This document shows positions 17,174 through 25,232 of a stretch of DNA of 64,000 bases, one piece after another. The first letter of the stretch is position 1. The number at the start of each line of letters is the position of its first letter. The translations under genes and the position numbers were made by a program. The notes under the pieces were generated by a model, which ran no database searches, was not told where the DNA came from, and saw nothing but the letters and a program-made list of their open reading frames with translations. The DNA comes from Streptomyces davaonensis JCM 4913 (lineage in GTDB: Bacteria > Actinomycetota > Actinomycetes > Streptomycetales > Streptomycetaceae). The DNA lies in assembly GCF_000349325.1 (NCBI RefSeq), contig NC_020504.1:4312053-4376052 (forward strand), in the 5' to 3' direction.

Positions 17174-17803
17174 TTGACGGAACCGACCCGCCACCGGCGC
17201 ATCCGGCAACCCTTCATCTACGGAGGTACGGCTGCGCTCGCCGCCGCTGGTCTGCTCACCGCCTATCTCCTCGGGGCGTTTGAGAAACGCGGGCACATCG
17301 ACGCCGATGACATCTGCCGCAACGTGCCCAACCGGAAGGCGACTGCCCAGATCTTCAACTCCGAGCTGGCTCGATCAGCCCGGTACGACTTCACTGAGAA
17401 CTGGCGTCCGGACCCGGACTGGAGCTTCATAAGCCGCTGTACCGCTCATGGAGACGACGACCGCGCTCTCTTCACCCTGCACGCCAAAGCAGGACCGGAT
17501 AAATCCTGGCAGCAGTGGGCCAAGACGCATATCCCACCGAATGACGGAGGCGAGATCACCTACTTTGATGCGGGCGTCAAGGGCCTTTCCAATGCAGAAA
17601 TCGCTGCGCTCTGGATGCCTTGCTATACCCACGAGAAGACGAGCAACTCGCAGTACAACATGACCGTCTACGCCTTCGCGATCGACCCCCTCGAGGCCTC
17701 GGACAAGGAAGCACGCCAAACCCTCATCGACCTGGCCATATCCTTCGCCCGCAAGGCCCACAAGGACGCCAAATGCGACCTCCCGTCCAAGCTCCCGAAC
17801 TGA
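17174..17803 (+). CDS. Membrane-anchored extracytoplasmic protein, tandem copy 2
   Basis: A 209-residue paralogue of the gene before it, starting six bases after that stop with a TTG preceded by AGGTGATC. The layout is the same: basic start, one helix (GGTAALAAAGLLTAYLLGAF) and an outer domain with DICRNVPNR, WQQWAKTHIPPNDGG, ITYFDAGVKGLSNAE and PLEASDKEARQTLIDLA. The copies differ mainly in the middle of the domain, so this is an older tandem duplication rather than an assembly artefact. The role is as proposed for copy 1. Confidence 0.65.
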   Translation: MTEPTRHRRIRQPFIYGGTAALAAAGLLTAYLLGAFEKRGHIDADDICRNVPNRKATAQIFNSELARSARYDFTENWRPDPDWSFISRCTAHGDDDRALFTLHAKAGPDKSWQQWAKTHIPPNDGGEITYFDAGVKGLSNAEIAALWMPCYTHEKTSNSQYNMTVYAFAIDPLEASDKEARQTLIDLAISFARKAHKDAKCDLPSKLPN

Positions 17804-18110
17804 AGGCCGGATCTCACCCCTCCAAGCTCCCTGCCTCCGTTCAAGCAGCCTCCGCCGATGCCCCGCGGTACGCCAAGTCACTGGCCACGGGTCGACGCGC
17901 CGGTGGGCGGCCTGCGTGCCGCCGGCCAGGGCGCTCCTCGGCGGTGGTTGGGGTGTTCTCATGGGCATGGGCAGTGTCGTGATCCGCACCTCGCGGGGGT
18001 AACAACTCTCCATCGCCACCCGTGACCGCACGGCTTTCCTCTCCACTCTGCTGCCGGTTACGGCTGCCCAGCGTCAGAGCCGGTAGGCCTTGCCTCACCG
18101 GTTCAGGGGC
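17804..18110. other. Intergenic region between convergent genes
   Basis: A 307-base stretch between a plus-strand and a minus-strand gene. No open frame has protein-like sequence with a ribosome site. Dyad-rich segments (for example GCCGGTGAG-like and CACCGGTTCAG around 18100) may act as terminators, but I see no clear stem plus T run. Confidence 0.3.
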
Positions 18111-18704
18111 TCAGAGTGAGGACAAACCGTCCAAGAACCTCCCCGGAGCCGAGATCAGCGCGCCGCGAAACGAGAGGTTCCGTGTGTACACGCCCTCGAA
18201 GAGGATCGCGAGGCTGATGTCGACGGAGTCCACGGCTGCGTGAGCTGTTCCCGAGATGCTCTGAGGATCTGACGCACTGGAACGAGTCATGACGATCCGG
18301 GACTCCGGGCGTTCCAGCACGTGATGCCGTCGGTTCCCTTCCTCCCGGTACCGGTACTCCCGCCCCACGGCCCAGATCTTCAGCGCCCGGCCGCCTCTGC
18401 TCATCCGCAAGGTCTTCCGGGCGAAGGACGCGTGCTGCCCCGCGACGTTCAACTTTCCCTCAGCCAATCGGGGGCGTCCGCCATACCGAATGCTCTTGAA
18501 CGAGGACATCGGAATGTTCTCGCCGGTCACCATGGCGCCCATGGTCTCCCTGGGTTCGCGCACGCCTACGACTTCCAAAGCGGGCACGATCAGCTCGACT
18601 TGGCCCAACTGCCCCACAGCGCCGCGCCAAAAGGTCACGTGGGCCTGTTCCCGCGACGTGACCGTGTTCGTGTGGCGCTGAAGCTCGAACGAAAATTGGG
18701 ACAT
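18111..18704 (-). CDS. Third gene of repeated cassette, copy A
   Basis: A 197-residue soluble protein, unrecognised. It is paralogous to the 201-residue protein at 24601 and the 109-residue one at 20896. Common features are an N-terminal FELQ/FELT strand, a central RALKIWAVGREYRYREEG-type segment (RAL-x-I-(x)n-GR-x-Y), an arginine-rich stretch and a C-terminal hydrophobic helix ending TRNLSFRGALISAPGRFLDG. It follows the 418-residue candidate substrate by 45 bases, as copy B follows the 463-residue one. A role as immunity protein, chaperone or adaptor for that substrate is possible; the sequence does not decide. Confidence 0.65.
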   Translation of the reverse strand: MSQFSFELQRHTNTVTSREQAHVTFWRGAVGQLGQVELIVPALEVVGVREPRETMGAMVTGENIPMSSFKSIRYGGRPRLAEGKLNVAGQHASFARKTLRMSRGGRALKIWAVGREYRYREEGNRRHHVLERPESRIVMTRSSASDPQSISGTAHAAVDSVDISLAILFEGVYTRNLSFRGALISAPGRFLDGLSSL

Positions 18705-18749
18705 TCTCCGACCCTAACCTCTTCCGTCACAAAGGATCAACCAAAAGGA

Positions 18750-20006
18750 TCAATCAAAGGGATTGAGCGCACTGCCCAATGCCTTCACACCGTCGGCGAG
18801 TTTCCCGGCTCCCTCGCTGATCTTCTTTCCAGCCCAGGCCCCGGCATCAGCGACCTTGCCGGGGAACTTCTTGACGGTGTCCCAGTTGTCGACGATGGTC
18901 GCGACACCATAGACGGCGCCCGTGACGACCGCCGCGCCGATCGTGATCGGGTTGGGAGCGATCATCGCTGCCGTGAGCGAGGCGTTGAAGGCCACGCCGG
19001 AAGCCTTCGCCACATAACCGGCCTTGTCCCGCTTGAAGGCCTCGACCGGGTTCCCTTCCTGTACGAGGTCGACGGCACCGATCACCGTGGAGACGGCGCT
19101 GCCGCCGACACCGGCCGCACGCCACCAGCCGGCCGTACGCATCGCCGTCCCGGCCCCTGAGGCGAACGCACTCAGTCGGCTCGCGCCGGTCGCCCTGCTC
19201 AGAGCACTGGCGTTCTTGCCGACCTTGAGCAGGTTCGCCTCCCAGGCCCACTGCCTTCCTGAGAGGGCGGCGAGACCGTCCTTGCCGGTCAGTGCGTCGA
19301 GGATCGGCGCAGGAGTGCGGGACCCGATGCTCGCGGCCAAGGATTTGATACTTGCGGGAATGAACCTGGACGACGACTGCCCCTTCAGGAGCTGTGCCAG
19401 CGTGGTCCCGGGCGCCTTCAGGAATTCGACGCTGCCGGGAGTCTTGAGGCTCTTGAAGTGCTTGATCAGCTGAAGTGTGCCCATCGCCGTCATCTTGAAG
19501 GCGCCCGGAACCGTGGAGGCCATCGCAGTGATGTCGATGTAGTCCCCGACGACTTCCCCGAGGTTCTTGTCACCCGTGACCTTGGCGACGGCATCACCCT
19601 TGATCCGCTCGATCCAGTCGGAGAGCGTCTCGCCCTTCTGCCGCTCCAGCCATTTGGTGTCGAATTTGTCGCCGTTCGCGACGGAGGCGTTCGCGATCAG
19701 CATCGCGTCGGGCGGAAGATCCACGCCCTTCAACTCCTCCGCGGTGAAACCCGCGTACAGCGCGGCCGCCTTGGGATCCCCCTTGTCGGCTCGCAGAATG
19801 GCCGCACGCCGACGAAGGTCGATCGCCGTGTCAGAGGTCCAGCTCTGCATGGGCTTGAGAGGGCCAAGCTTGTCCGACACACCAAGGCGGGACGCCCGGG
19901 TGAAGGCCTCGTCCAACTTGTCCCGCAGATTGCCCCTGCCGTCGAAGAGTTTGGCGAGGTGCTCCATGTCCTCCGGATTGGCCATGCGCTTGGAACTGTC
20001 GCTCAT
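18750..20006 (-). CDS. Second gene of repeated cassette, copy A: candidate type VII substrate
   Basis: A 418-residue protein without signal peptide. The N terminus (NPEDMEHLAKLFDGRG, LDEAFTRASRLGVSDKLGPL, DLRRRAAILRADKGDPKAA) matches copy B at 25233 closely. The middle (about 150-300) differs; the C-terminal 120 residues are again conserved, with a hydrophobic Gly/Ala-rich core (VAFNASLTAAMIAPNPITIG) and the ending ALGSALNPFD. Conserved ends around a variable middle is the usual design of polymorphic secreted effectors. The membrane-active-looking C terminus suggests envelope targeting. Function is inferred. Confidence 0.65.
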   Translation of the reverse strand: MSDSSKRMANPEDMEHLAKLFDGRGNLRDKLDEAFTRASRLGVSDKLGPLKPMQSWTSDTAIDLRRRAAILRADKGDPKAAALYAGFTAEELKGVDLPPDAMLIANASVANGDKFDTKWLERQKGETLSDWIERIKGDAVAKVTGDKNLGEVVGDYIDITAMASTVPGAFKMTAMGTLQLIKHFKSLKTPGSVEFLKAPGTTLAQLLKGQSSSRFIPASIKSLAASIGSRTPAPILDALTGKDGLAALSGRQWAWEANLLKVGKNASALSRATGASRLSAFASGAGTAMRTAGWWRAAGVGGSAVSTVIGAVDLVQEGNPVEAFKRDKAGYVAKASGVAFNASLTAAMIAPNPITIGAAVVTGAVYGVATIVDNWDTVKKFPGKVADAGAWAGKKISEGAGKLADGVKALGSALNPFD

Positions 20007-20055
20007 TTTTTCCCCGTTGTCATGTGCTGCGCTGCGTACGAGAACAAAAGCGGCT

Positions 20056-20877
20056 TCAGGAAGCCGGCTGAGCCTGCCCCGTGGAGACGAGCTGCGCTCC
20101 GTCGGGCAGCAGATCGGTGATCATCTGCCAGAGCTCCTTGGCCGAGGTGCGCCGCACCCTCAGCTCGCTGTTCTCGTCCACCTGACCCTCGACGGTGGGC
20201 TCCGCGGGCAGTTCCCGCAGCCAGTAGCCCTCGATCCCGCAGTCCCAGACCGCGAGCGCCGACACCGCAAGTCCGTTGCTCAGCGTCTTCTGCGTCTCGT
20301 CGCCCTTCCAGACCACGGTCATGCGCCACATGCAGTTCAGCTGGGACAGCACCTCCGCCATCCGCACGGGTGCGCCCGCCGCGTCGGCCACGGCCGGGGG
20401 CTCCAACTGCCCCGCTTCCATGCGGGCGATCACACCGTCGAACGCGCCCATGGTCGACGTGATCACCTCGTCGTGGTCGCCCCCGTCCGCGAAGTCCCGG
20501 TGCAGGTCCACCATCCTGGCCAGGGCCCACACCAGCGTCTCGGGCTCCGCGGGCACGTACTCCGACTCGGCCTCACCGGGCCAGTTCTCGTGCGTGAAGA
20601 TGAAGTCGTCGCCGACGACGGCTCCGCTCTGCGTGACACCGCCGGGACCGGTCACCTCTACGCGGGCGATGACATGCGGCTCCATGAGTGTGGCGACGAG
20701 AGGGTAGAGATCGGCCACGATCTTGTCATCGTCCTCAAGGATTCCCCCTTCCCTCAACTCAGCCCGTGCCTGCGCCAGTTCGTCGGGAATCTGCCCTTCT
20801 TCCACGAGCAGCCCCAGCACGCTGACATGAGCGTCCGCCAGCCGCACCCGACGCCGGGCCCCATCTACAGAAGGCAT
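20056..20877 (-). CDS. First gene of repeated cassette, copy A: EspG-like candidate chaperone
   Basis: A 273-residue soluble acidic protein. It is paralogous to copy B at 26767: both share the start VRLADAHVSVLGLL / FRLADRHIAVFGHL, the NWPGEAESEYV / AWPGEEESEYV box, a WRMTVVWKGDE / WRITTAWDGRH strand and the end LALAVWDCGIEGYWLRELP. The size, the alternating alpha/beta pattern and the position before a candidate substrate in a type VII island recall ESX secretion-associated EspG chaperones, but I cannot prove homology by eye. Its ribosome site is GGGGAAG before ATG 20877. Confidence 0.55.
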   Translation of the reverse strand: MPSVDGARRRVRLADAHVSVLGLLVEEGQIPDELAQARAELREGGILEDDDKIVADLYPLVATLMEPHVIARVEVTGPGGVTQSGAVVGDDFIFTHENWPGEAESEYVPAEPETLVWALARMVDLHRDFADGGDHDEVITSTMGAFDGVIARMEAGQLEPPAVADAAGAPVRMAEVLSQLNCMWRMTVVWKGDETQKTLSNGLAVSALAVWDCGIEGYWLRELPAEPTVEGQVDENSELRVRRTSAKELWQMITDLLPDGAQLVSTGQAQPAS

Positions 20878-20895
20878 TCTTCTTCCCCCTAAGGA

Positions 20896-21225
20896 CTACA
20901 TATCGTTGAAACGGTTGAGGATACGTCCCGGCAGCGAAATGAGCGCCCCGGCCACCGACAGGTTCCGGGTGTACACGCCCTCAAGGACGATCGCGATCCT
21001 CCAGCTGGACCGACTCATGTGCACCGCGGCTCCAGGAGGCGCCAGCCCATGGCGCCGCTTGCCGCCTCGATGGGCATGTGTGTACGTACGCCCCTTGACC
21101 CGAATCCGCAGAGCGCGCGTCCCGGCCGAGCGACCAGACGCAATGTCCCCCACCCACGAAAGCACCTCTCCACGAGGTCCTTTGACGGACGCCGCGCGCT
21201 GAAGCTCGAAAGCGAGCCCACTCAT
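20896..21225 (-). CDS. Shortened paralogue of the cassette's third gene
   Basis: A 109-residue protein. It keeps the start of the family (MSGLAFELQRAASVKG), the RALRIRVKGRTYTHAHRGGK segment and the C-terminal TRNLSVAGALISLPGRILNR, but lacks about 90 residues from the N-terminal half of the 197- and 201-residue members. It lies 19 bases upstream of the EspG-like gene of copy A, so it looks like the end of an earlier, otherwise deleted cassette copy. The reading frame is intact and has a plausible ribosome site, so it may still be expressed. Confidence 0.6.
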   Translation of the reverse strand: MSGLAFELQRAASVKGPRGEVLSWVGDIASGRSAGTRALRIRVKGRTYTHAHRGGKRRHGLAPPGAAVHMSRSSWRIAIVLEGVYTRNLSVAGALISLPGRILNRFNDM

Positions 21226-21571
21226 ACAGCTGACGCTCCGTTCGTCCGCCAAGTGGCAAGGGAATAAGGGACCATGCCCCCGAAATCGGGGCACGGCCGC
21301 ACCGGCCGGTGCACTGCGCCATCGTAAAGGGGACGCAATCCCGTCGGACGATGACCCATACCGGCCCTGCCTCCCTTCCGACAGCCTCAGGAAATACGGA
21401 AATTCACCACATTTGAGTTCACGAAGGGGCATGTGACGACCACGTGGCGGTCAAGGAGATTCCGTTCACGAACCGTGTGCCCCGCACCCCCCTCGTATGC
21501 TTCACACCAGCAATGGCATTGAGCGCAGGTCCACGCGCGGAACAGAGCGGGCAACGGGGAGGAAGCGGCAC
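21226..21571. promoter_or_regulatory. Divergent intergenic region between cassette copy A and the protease operon
   Basis: These 346 bases must hold promoters for the minus-strand cassette and the plus-strand WXG/protease operon. Two TTCACGAA octamers (about 21417 and 21465) precede the protease operon. A TATGCT hexamer near 21495 is a possible -10 box, without a well-spaced -35. No gene is seen. Confidence 0.4.
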
Positions 21572-21928
21572 ATGGCGCCGACGGACGGTGAGGATGCCGC
21601 CGCGTTGAAGAAGCGGGCGGAGAAGCTGCGTGGGTGTGCACGGGAGGCCCGGTCCATAGCGCGGCGGCTCGGACCGTATCTGGATGATGCCGTCAAGAAG
21701 GCAACCCCGCGCGCGGCGGCCTTCCGTACCGGTGGTGACAAGGGCGCGATCTGGCAGGGGCCGTTCGCCGACGAGTGCACGGCCACGCTCCAGCAGCGGC
21801 AGGGCACGCTGAACGGCATGGCCACCGCCCTTCTCGCCGATGCCACACGCTGGGAGAACCAGGCCGACGAACTCGACCGGCAGGCCAAGGAGAAGGACAA
21901 GGCCAAGGCCGGAACGGGCGGTAACTGA
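21572..21928 (+). CDS. WXG100-like partner of the calpain-like protease
   Basis: A 118-residue helical protein with two long helices around AIWQGPFADECTATL, a W-x-G turn typical of WXG100 proteins, and a Lys/Asp-rich tail (DRQAKEKDKAKAG). ATG 21572 has GGGGAGG upstream. Its stop overlaps the start of the protease gene by one base (TGATG), so both are made together and probably form a complex for export. It is slightly longer than the 86-100 residues usual for ESX proteins. Confidence 0.75.
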   Translation: MAPTDGEDAAALKKRAEKLRGCAREARSIARRLGPYLDDAVKKATPRAAAFRTGGDKGAIWQGPFADECTATLQQRQGTLNGMATALLADATRWENQADELDRQAKEKDKAKAGTGGN

Positions 21929-23424
21929 TGGTGTTCCGGGGCTTCGACGCGGTCAGACTGACGGCACTCGCCAAGGATCTGGACACGCTCGCCGGGCAGT
22001 CCGGGCGGCTGCACTCCGACCTGGCCGCCCTGCTGACCAGCGCCCAGCAGAATCTGCCGAGCGGGCAGCGCGCGTCGCACAACGCCGACCTCCAGGATCT
22101 CGTCGGTGACGTGATTCCGATGCCGGGGATCTTCGGCGGGCGCCGGCGCCTGCCCGGTTCGCTCGGCTCGGAGCTGGGTGACATGCAGGCGTCGATGAAG
22201 CGGCGTATCAAGCAGCTGGAGGGGCTTGAGGAGCTGGCGGAGCGGGGCTACCCGGTCACCGACGGCAGTGTCTTCCTCGACGAGAAGGCACCCGAGGCGA
22301 AGAAGATCGACGACGCGCTCAAGCATCTCCAGGAGCTTCAGGGCAAGGACTTCGGGACCAACGGCAACCGCGACGACCTGGAGAAGATCTCCGGGGAGCT
22401 CGACGGGCTGACGGCGGCCGAACTGGACGCGCTCATCGCCAAGGCCTCCCCCAAGGACCTCGCCTTCTACAACCAGCTGCTCACCGACACCGACGACTCC
22501 AACTGGAACCCCTTCGACGAGAACGGGCTGCCGGAGGACCAGCGGCGCGACTCGTTCAGCCGGATGCTGTCGAGGATCAGCCCGGAGAACATCGAGAAGT
22601 TCGCGAAGGCCTTCCCCGAGGTGCAGCCGACCATCACCAACACCGGTGCATGGGAGGAGGGCGGCAACAACCAGAACGGCCAGACCAACAACGGCATCCA
22701 CTGGGCACCACCGTCGGACCCCCTCTTCCAGAACGGCGCCTCGGCGGACGACGTCAACCAGCGCCAGTTCGGCGACTGCTGGTATGTCGCCTCGCTGGCG
22801 GGCCTGGCGCAGAAGAACCCCAAGTTCATCGAGGAAGGCATCAAGCAGAACCCGAACGGCACGGTCAGCGTCCGCGTCTGGGACAAGGACGGCAACCACC
22901 AGTGGGTGACCGTGACCGCCGACCTGCCGACCGACCAGAACGGCAATCCCATCAGCTCGTACGGCAACGGCGAGTCCTGGCCGGCGTACTACGAGAAGGC
23001 CTTCGCGATGGTCTACTCGGACGACGGCGACGGCGAGCGCGGCTACGGCGGCATCGAGGGCGACGACCCCAAGAAGTCCGCCCCGTATCTGACCGGCCAG
23101 GAGGGCGAGGACCTCACCACCGGCGGTTTCCTGGGCATTGGTGAGCACGAGGACAAGGACCTGGACTCGCTGCGGGAGGCGTACGAGTCGGGGAAGGTCG
23201 TCACCGTCGCCACGCCGAACGACGAGAGCCTCGACAAGGACCATCCGAAGGAATGGGGCAACGTCTACCACAGCAACCACGCGTACTACGTCCGTGGCTT
23301 CACCGACGACGGCAAGGTCATCCTCGGCAACCCGTGGGGGGTTTCGGGATATCCGCCGATCACGGTGTCGCAGGAGCAGTTCAACAAGTACTTCGGGTCA
23401 GCCGAGGCCTTCAATGCCCCGTGA
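21928..23424 (+). CDS. Calpain-like (C2) cysteine protease, candidate type VII effector
   Basis: A 498-residue protein. Residues 1-100 form the common N-terminal module of the island (MVFRGFDAVRLTALAKDLDT), and the middle is helical. The C-terminal half is a C2-family papain-fold protease: oxyanion Gln280 and catalytic Cys284 in QRQFGDCWYVASLAGLA, His451 in HSNHAYYVRGF and Asn468 in ILGNPWG, so the triad is complete. No signal peptide is present. Fusion of a secretion module to a protease, with a WXG partner translated in overlap, indicates a type VII exported enzyme acting outside the cell or in a neighbour. Targets are unknown. Confidence 0.8.
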   Translation: MVFRGFDAVRLTALAKDLDTLAGQSGRLHSDLAALLTSAQQNLPSGQRASHNADLQDLVGDVIPMPGIFGGRRRLPGSLGSELGDMQASMKRRIKQLEGLEELAERGYPVTDGSVFLDEKAPEAKKIDDALKHLQELQGKDFGTNGNRDDLEKISGELDGLTAAELDALIAKASPKDLAFYNQLLTDTDDSNWNPFDENGLPEDQRRDSFSRMLSRISPENIEKFAKAFPEVQPTITNTGAWEEGGNNQNGQTNNGIHWAPPSDPLFQNGASADDVNQRQFGDCWYVASLAGLAQKNPKFIEEGIKQNPNGTVSVRVWDKDGNHQWVTVTADLPTDQNGNPISSYGNGESWPAYYEKAFAMVYSDDGDGERGYGGIEGDDPKKSAPYLTGQEGEDLTTGGFLGIGEHEDKDLDSLREAYESGKVVTVATPNDESLDKDHPKEWGNVYHSNHAYYVRGFTDDGKVILGNPWGVSGYPPITVSQEQFNKYFGSAEAFNAP

Positions 23425-23821
23425 TGCCCAGGTCCACAACGCCCAGCAGGTGAATGACGTGCCCGAGCCCGAGTCCGCGAGCGATCGTCCGCAGGTGAAG
23501 TACCCCTTCGAGTTCGACGGGCGCTGGGTGCTCCGCTACCACATCCCGTACACCGTCGAGCACGACGGTCACACCCATCAGATCCTCGCGACCATCTTCG
23601 CCCAGCCGTCCGTGCACGGGCGGATCCAGGTCGGCCGTGAGGGGCAGCCGGTGGCGGAGTACGACGATCTCACCCCGGGTGACATCGTGGAGATCACCGG
23701 AGACACGTGGCGGGTCGCGGAGGTCGAGTACCGGACCCGCGTCGTACTGGAGCGCGTGTCCGTCAGCGAGAAGGAGAAGAGCGGTGAGAGCGGTGCTCAG
23801 GCCGACGAGCAATCCGAGTAA
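23414..23821 (+). CDS. Small beta-rich protein downstream of the protease
   Basis: A 135-residue soluble protein, not recognised. It begins inside the protease gene (11-base overlap) and shows a beta-strand-rich core (FEFDGRWVLRYHIPYTVE, DLTPGDIVEITGDTWRVAEV) with an acidic tail. The PGDxVxIxGxTWxVxEV pattern also occurs twice in the lipoprotein encoded next (PGQEITVSGHDYTVSQI and VGDTVEFAHVLFKVAEL), so the two products share a domain. It may bind or inhibit the protease in the cytoplasm, which would make it a candidate immunity factor; this is inference from order only. Confidence 0.6.
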   Translation: MPRDAQVHNAQQVNDVPEPESASDRPQVKYPFEFDGRWVLRYHIPYTVEHDGHTHQILATIFAQPSVHGRIQVGREGQPVAEYDDLTPGDIVEITGDTWRVAEVEYRTRVVLERVSVSEKEKSGESGAQADEQSE

Positions 23822-24593
23822 GTACGGTGTCGCAGGGGTCCTCGCCGCCCTGCTCCCCCTGTTCGCGCTGACCGGCTGCGGCTCGTCCTCCGACGAGACC
23901 GGCGGGGACGACCCGACTCCGCCCCCGACCACACAGGCGGCGCCCAAGGACAAGGGACCGCTGTGCGTGGGCGAGGCCGCCGCCGACGCCGTACATGTGC
24001 TGCGCGGCGGGGGCTTCCGGCTGCCGGGCGGTGGAGGCGTGCAGTACGCCGAGGCGACGGCCGACGGTACGACCCGTACGGCGACCCTGCGCGATGGTGC
24101 GAAGTACGAGGACGGCCAGAAGGAGCAGACTGTCGAGCCCGGCCAGGAGATCACCGTCTCCGGCCACGACTACACGGTCAGCCAGATCTGCTCCTACCGC
24201 GTCGTCCTGGACCCCCAGGACGACGCGGCCAAGTCCGCCCTCGCGGCAGCCCCCGCGTCCCTCGACTCGAAGGGCGGCGAGGCCGACGACGGACTCTGCT
24301 TCACCACCGCCCCGTCCGTCCTGGCCGCGGCCTCCAAGGGGTTCCCGGCGAAGGGGGAGGCCCTGTCGCTCGTCAACAACAGCGGTGTGTCGACCTTCCC
24401 CACGGGCCTGTCGCTCACGGTCTCCGTGGACGCGGCCACGCGGACAGCCGGAATCGGCGGCAACTGCGCGGCGATCCCGGTGGCCATGTACCAGGACGTC
24501 CGCGTCGGCGACACCGTCGAGTTCGCACACGTCCTGTTCAAGGTCGCGGAGCTGACGGGCGACGCCGTACGCCTGACGCGGACGAGCGACTGA
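23784..24593 (+). CDS. Lipoprotein with two copies of the small protein's domain
   Basis: A 269-residue lipoprotein. The start is GTG 23784, with AGGAG seven bases upstream inside the preceding gene (38-base overlap). The signal peptide ends in FALTGCGSS (lipobox). Two similar domains follow (about 50-140 and 155-265), each with a cysteine near its start (GPLCVGEAA and DGLCFTTAP), a second Cys, and the PGQ/VGD-x-V strand motif that also occurs in the 135-residue protein. A surface-anchored double-domain relative of a cytosolic single-domain protein next to a secreted protease suggests a matching protective or tethering role. Confidence 0.65.
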   Translation: MRAVLRPTSNPSKYGVAGVLAALLPLFALTGCGSSSDETGGDDPTPPPTTQAAPKDKGPLCVGEAAADAVHVLRGGGFRLPGGGGVQYAEATADGTTRTATLRDGAKYEDGQKEQTVEPGQEITVSGHDYTVSQICSYRVVLDPQDDAAKSALAAAPASLDSKGGEADDGLCFTTAPSVLAAASKGFPAKGEALSLVNNSGVSTFPTGLSLTVSVDAATRTAGIGGNCAAIPVAMYQDVRVGDTVEFAHVLFKVAELTGDAVRLTRTSD

Positions 24594-24600
24594 GCTCGCG

Positions 24601-25206
24601 CTACTCCGCGCGGTCGGAGAAGCGTTGCATGAGGGCGAACGGGGACGACGCGATGGCGCCGCCCAGCGTGAGGGCATCGGTGTCCACCTGTTCCAGGACG
24701 AGGGCGACCGCCAGATCCACCACGTCGACGGGACCGGTGGCCGTGCCCACGCTGGGCGCCCCGTCGGCTCCCGGGACGAACTGGCCGGACTCCATGGCGA
24801 TTTTGACGCCCGCGCGCTCCAGCACCCGCGGCTTGCCCAGGCCCTCCACTGAGTAGACGTACTCCCGCCCCTCGTGGGCGATGTGCAGCGCCCGGTCCTC
24901 CTTGCGCACGGCACGTGAGTTGAACCGCAGTTCCGCTTTCTTGCCGTCAAGGGTCAGCTCGGCCTTGAACAGCGAGGGCCTCCCTGACCTGCGCTTGCCC
25001 CGGAAGACCGTCTCCGGGAAGGCCGGACCGCTCAGCCGAGCGGTGTCCATTCCCTTGTCACCGGGCCGGTACAGCGGGCTGCGCTCCACGGTGACCGCAC
25101 CGAAGTGCCCCACCTCGCCCTTGAGTCCGGCCCTCGGCAATTCCCTCTTCGGCTTGACGCTGTAGGGCGTCAGCTCGAACTTCAGGGATTCACTGCTCGT
25201 TTCCAT
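24601..25206 (-). CDS. Third gene of repeated cassette, copy B
   Basis: A 201-residue protein, paralogue of 18111-18704. It has LKFELTPYSVKPKRELP at the start, RALHIAHEGREYVYSVEG in the centre and a final DLAVALVLEQVDTDALTLGG helix region. It follows the 463-residue candidate substrate by 26 bases and converges on the lipoprotein gene with a gap of only seven bases. The family is unnamed to me. Confidence 0.65.
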   Translation of the reverse strand: METSSESLKFELTPYSVKPKRELPRAGLKGEVGHFGAVTVERSPLYRPGDKGMDTARLSGPAFPETVFRGKRRSGRPSLFKAELTLDGKKAELRFNSRAVRKEDRALHIAHEGREYVYSVEGLGKPRVLERAGVKIAMESGQFVPGADGAPSVGTATGPVDVVDLAVALVLEQVDTDALTLGGAIASSPFALMQRFSDRAE

Positions 25207-25232
25207 GGCAACAGCCGCTCATTTCTTCTGCG

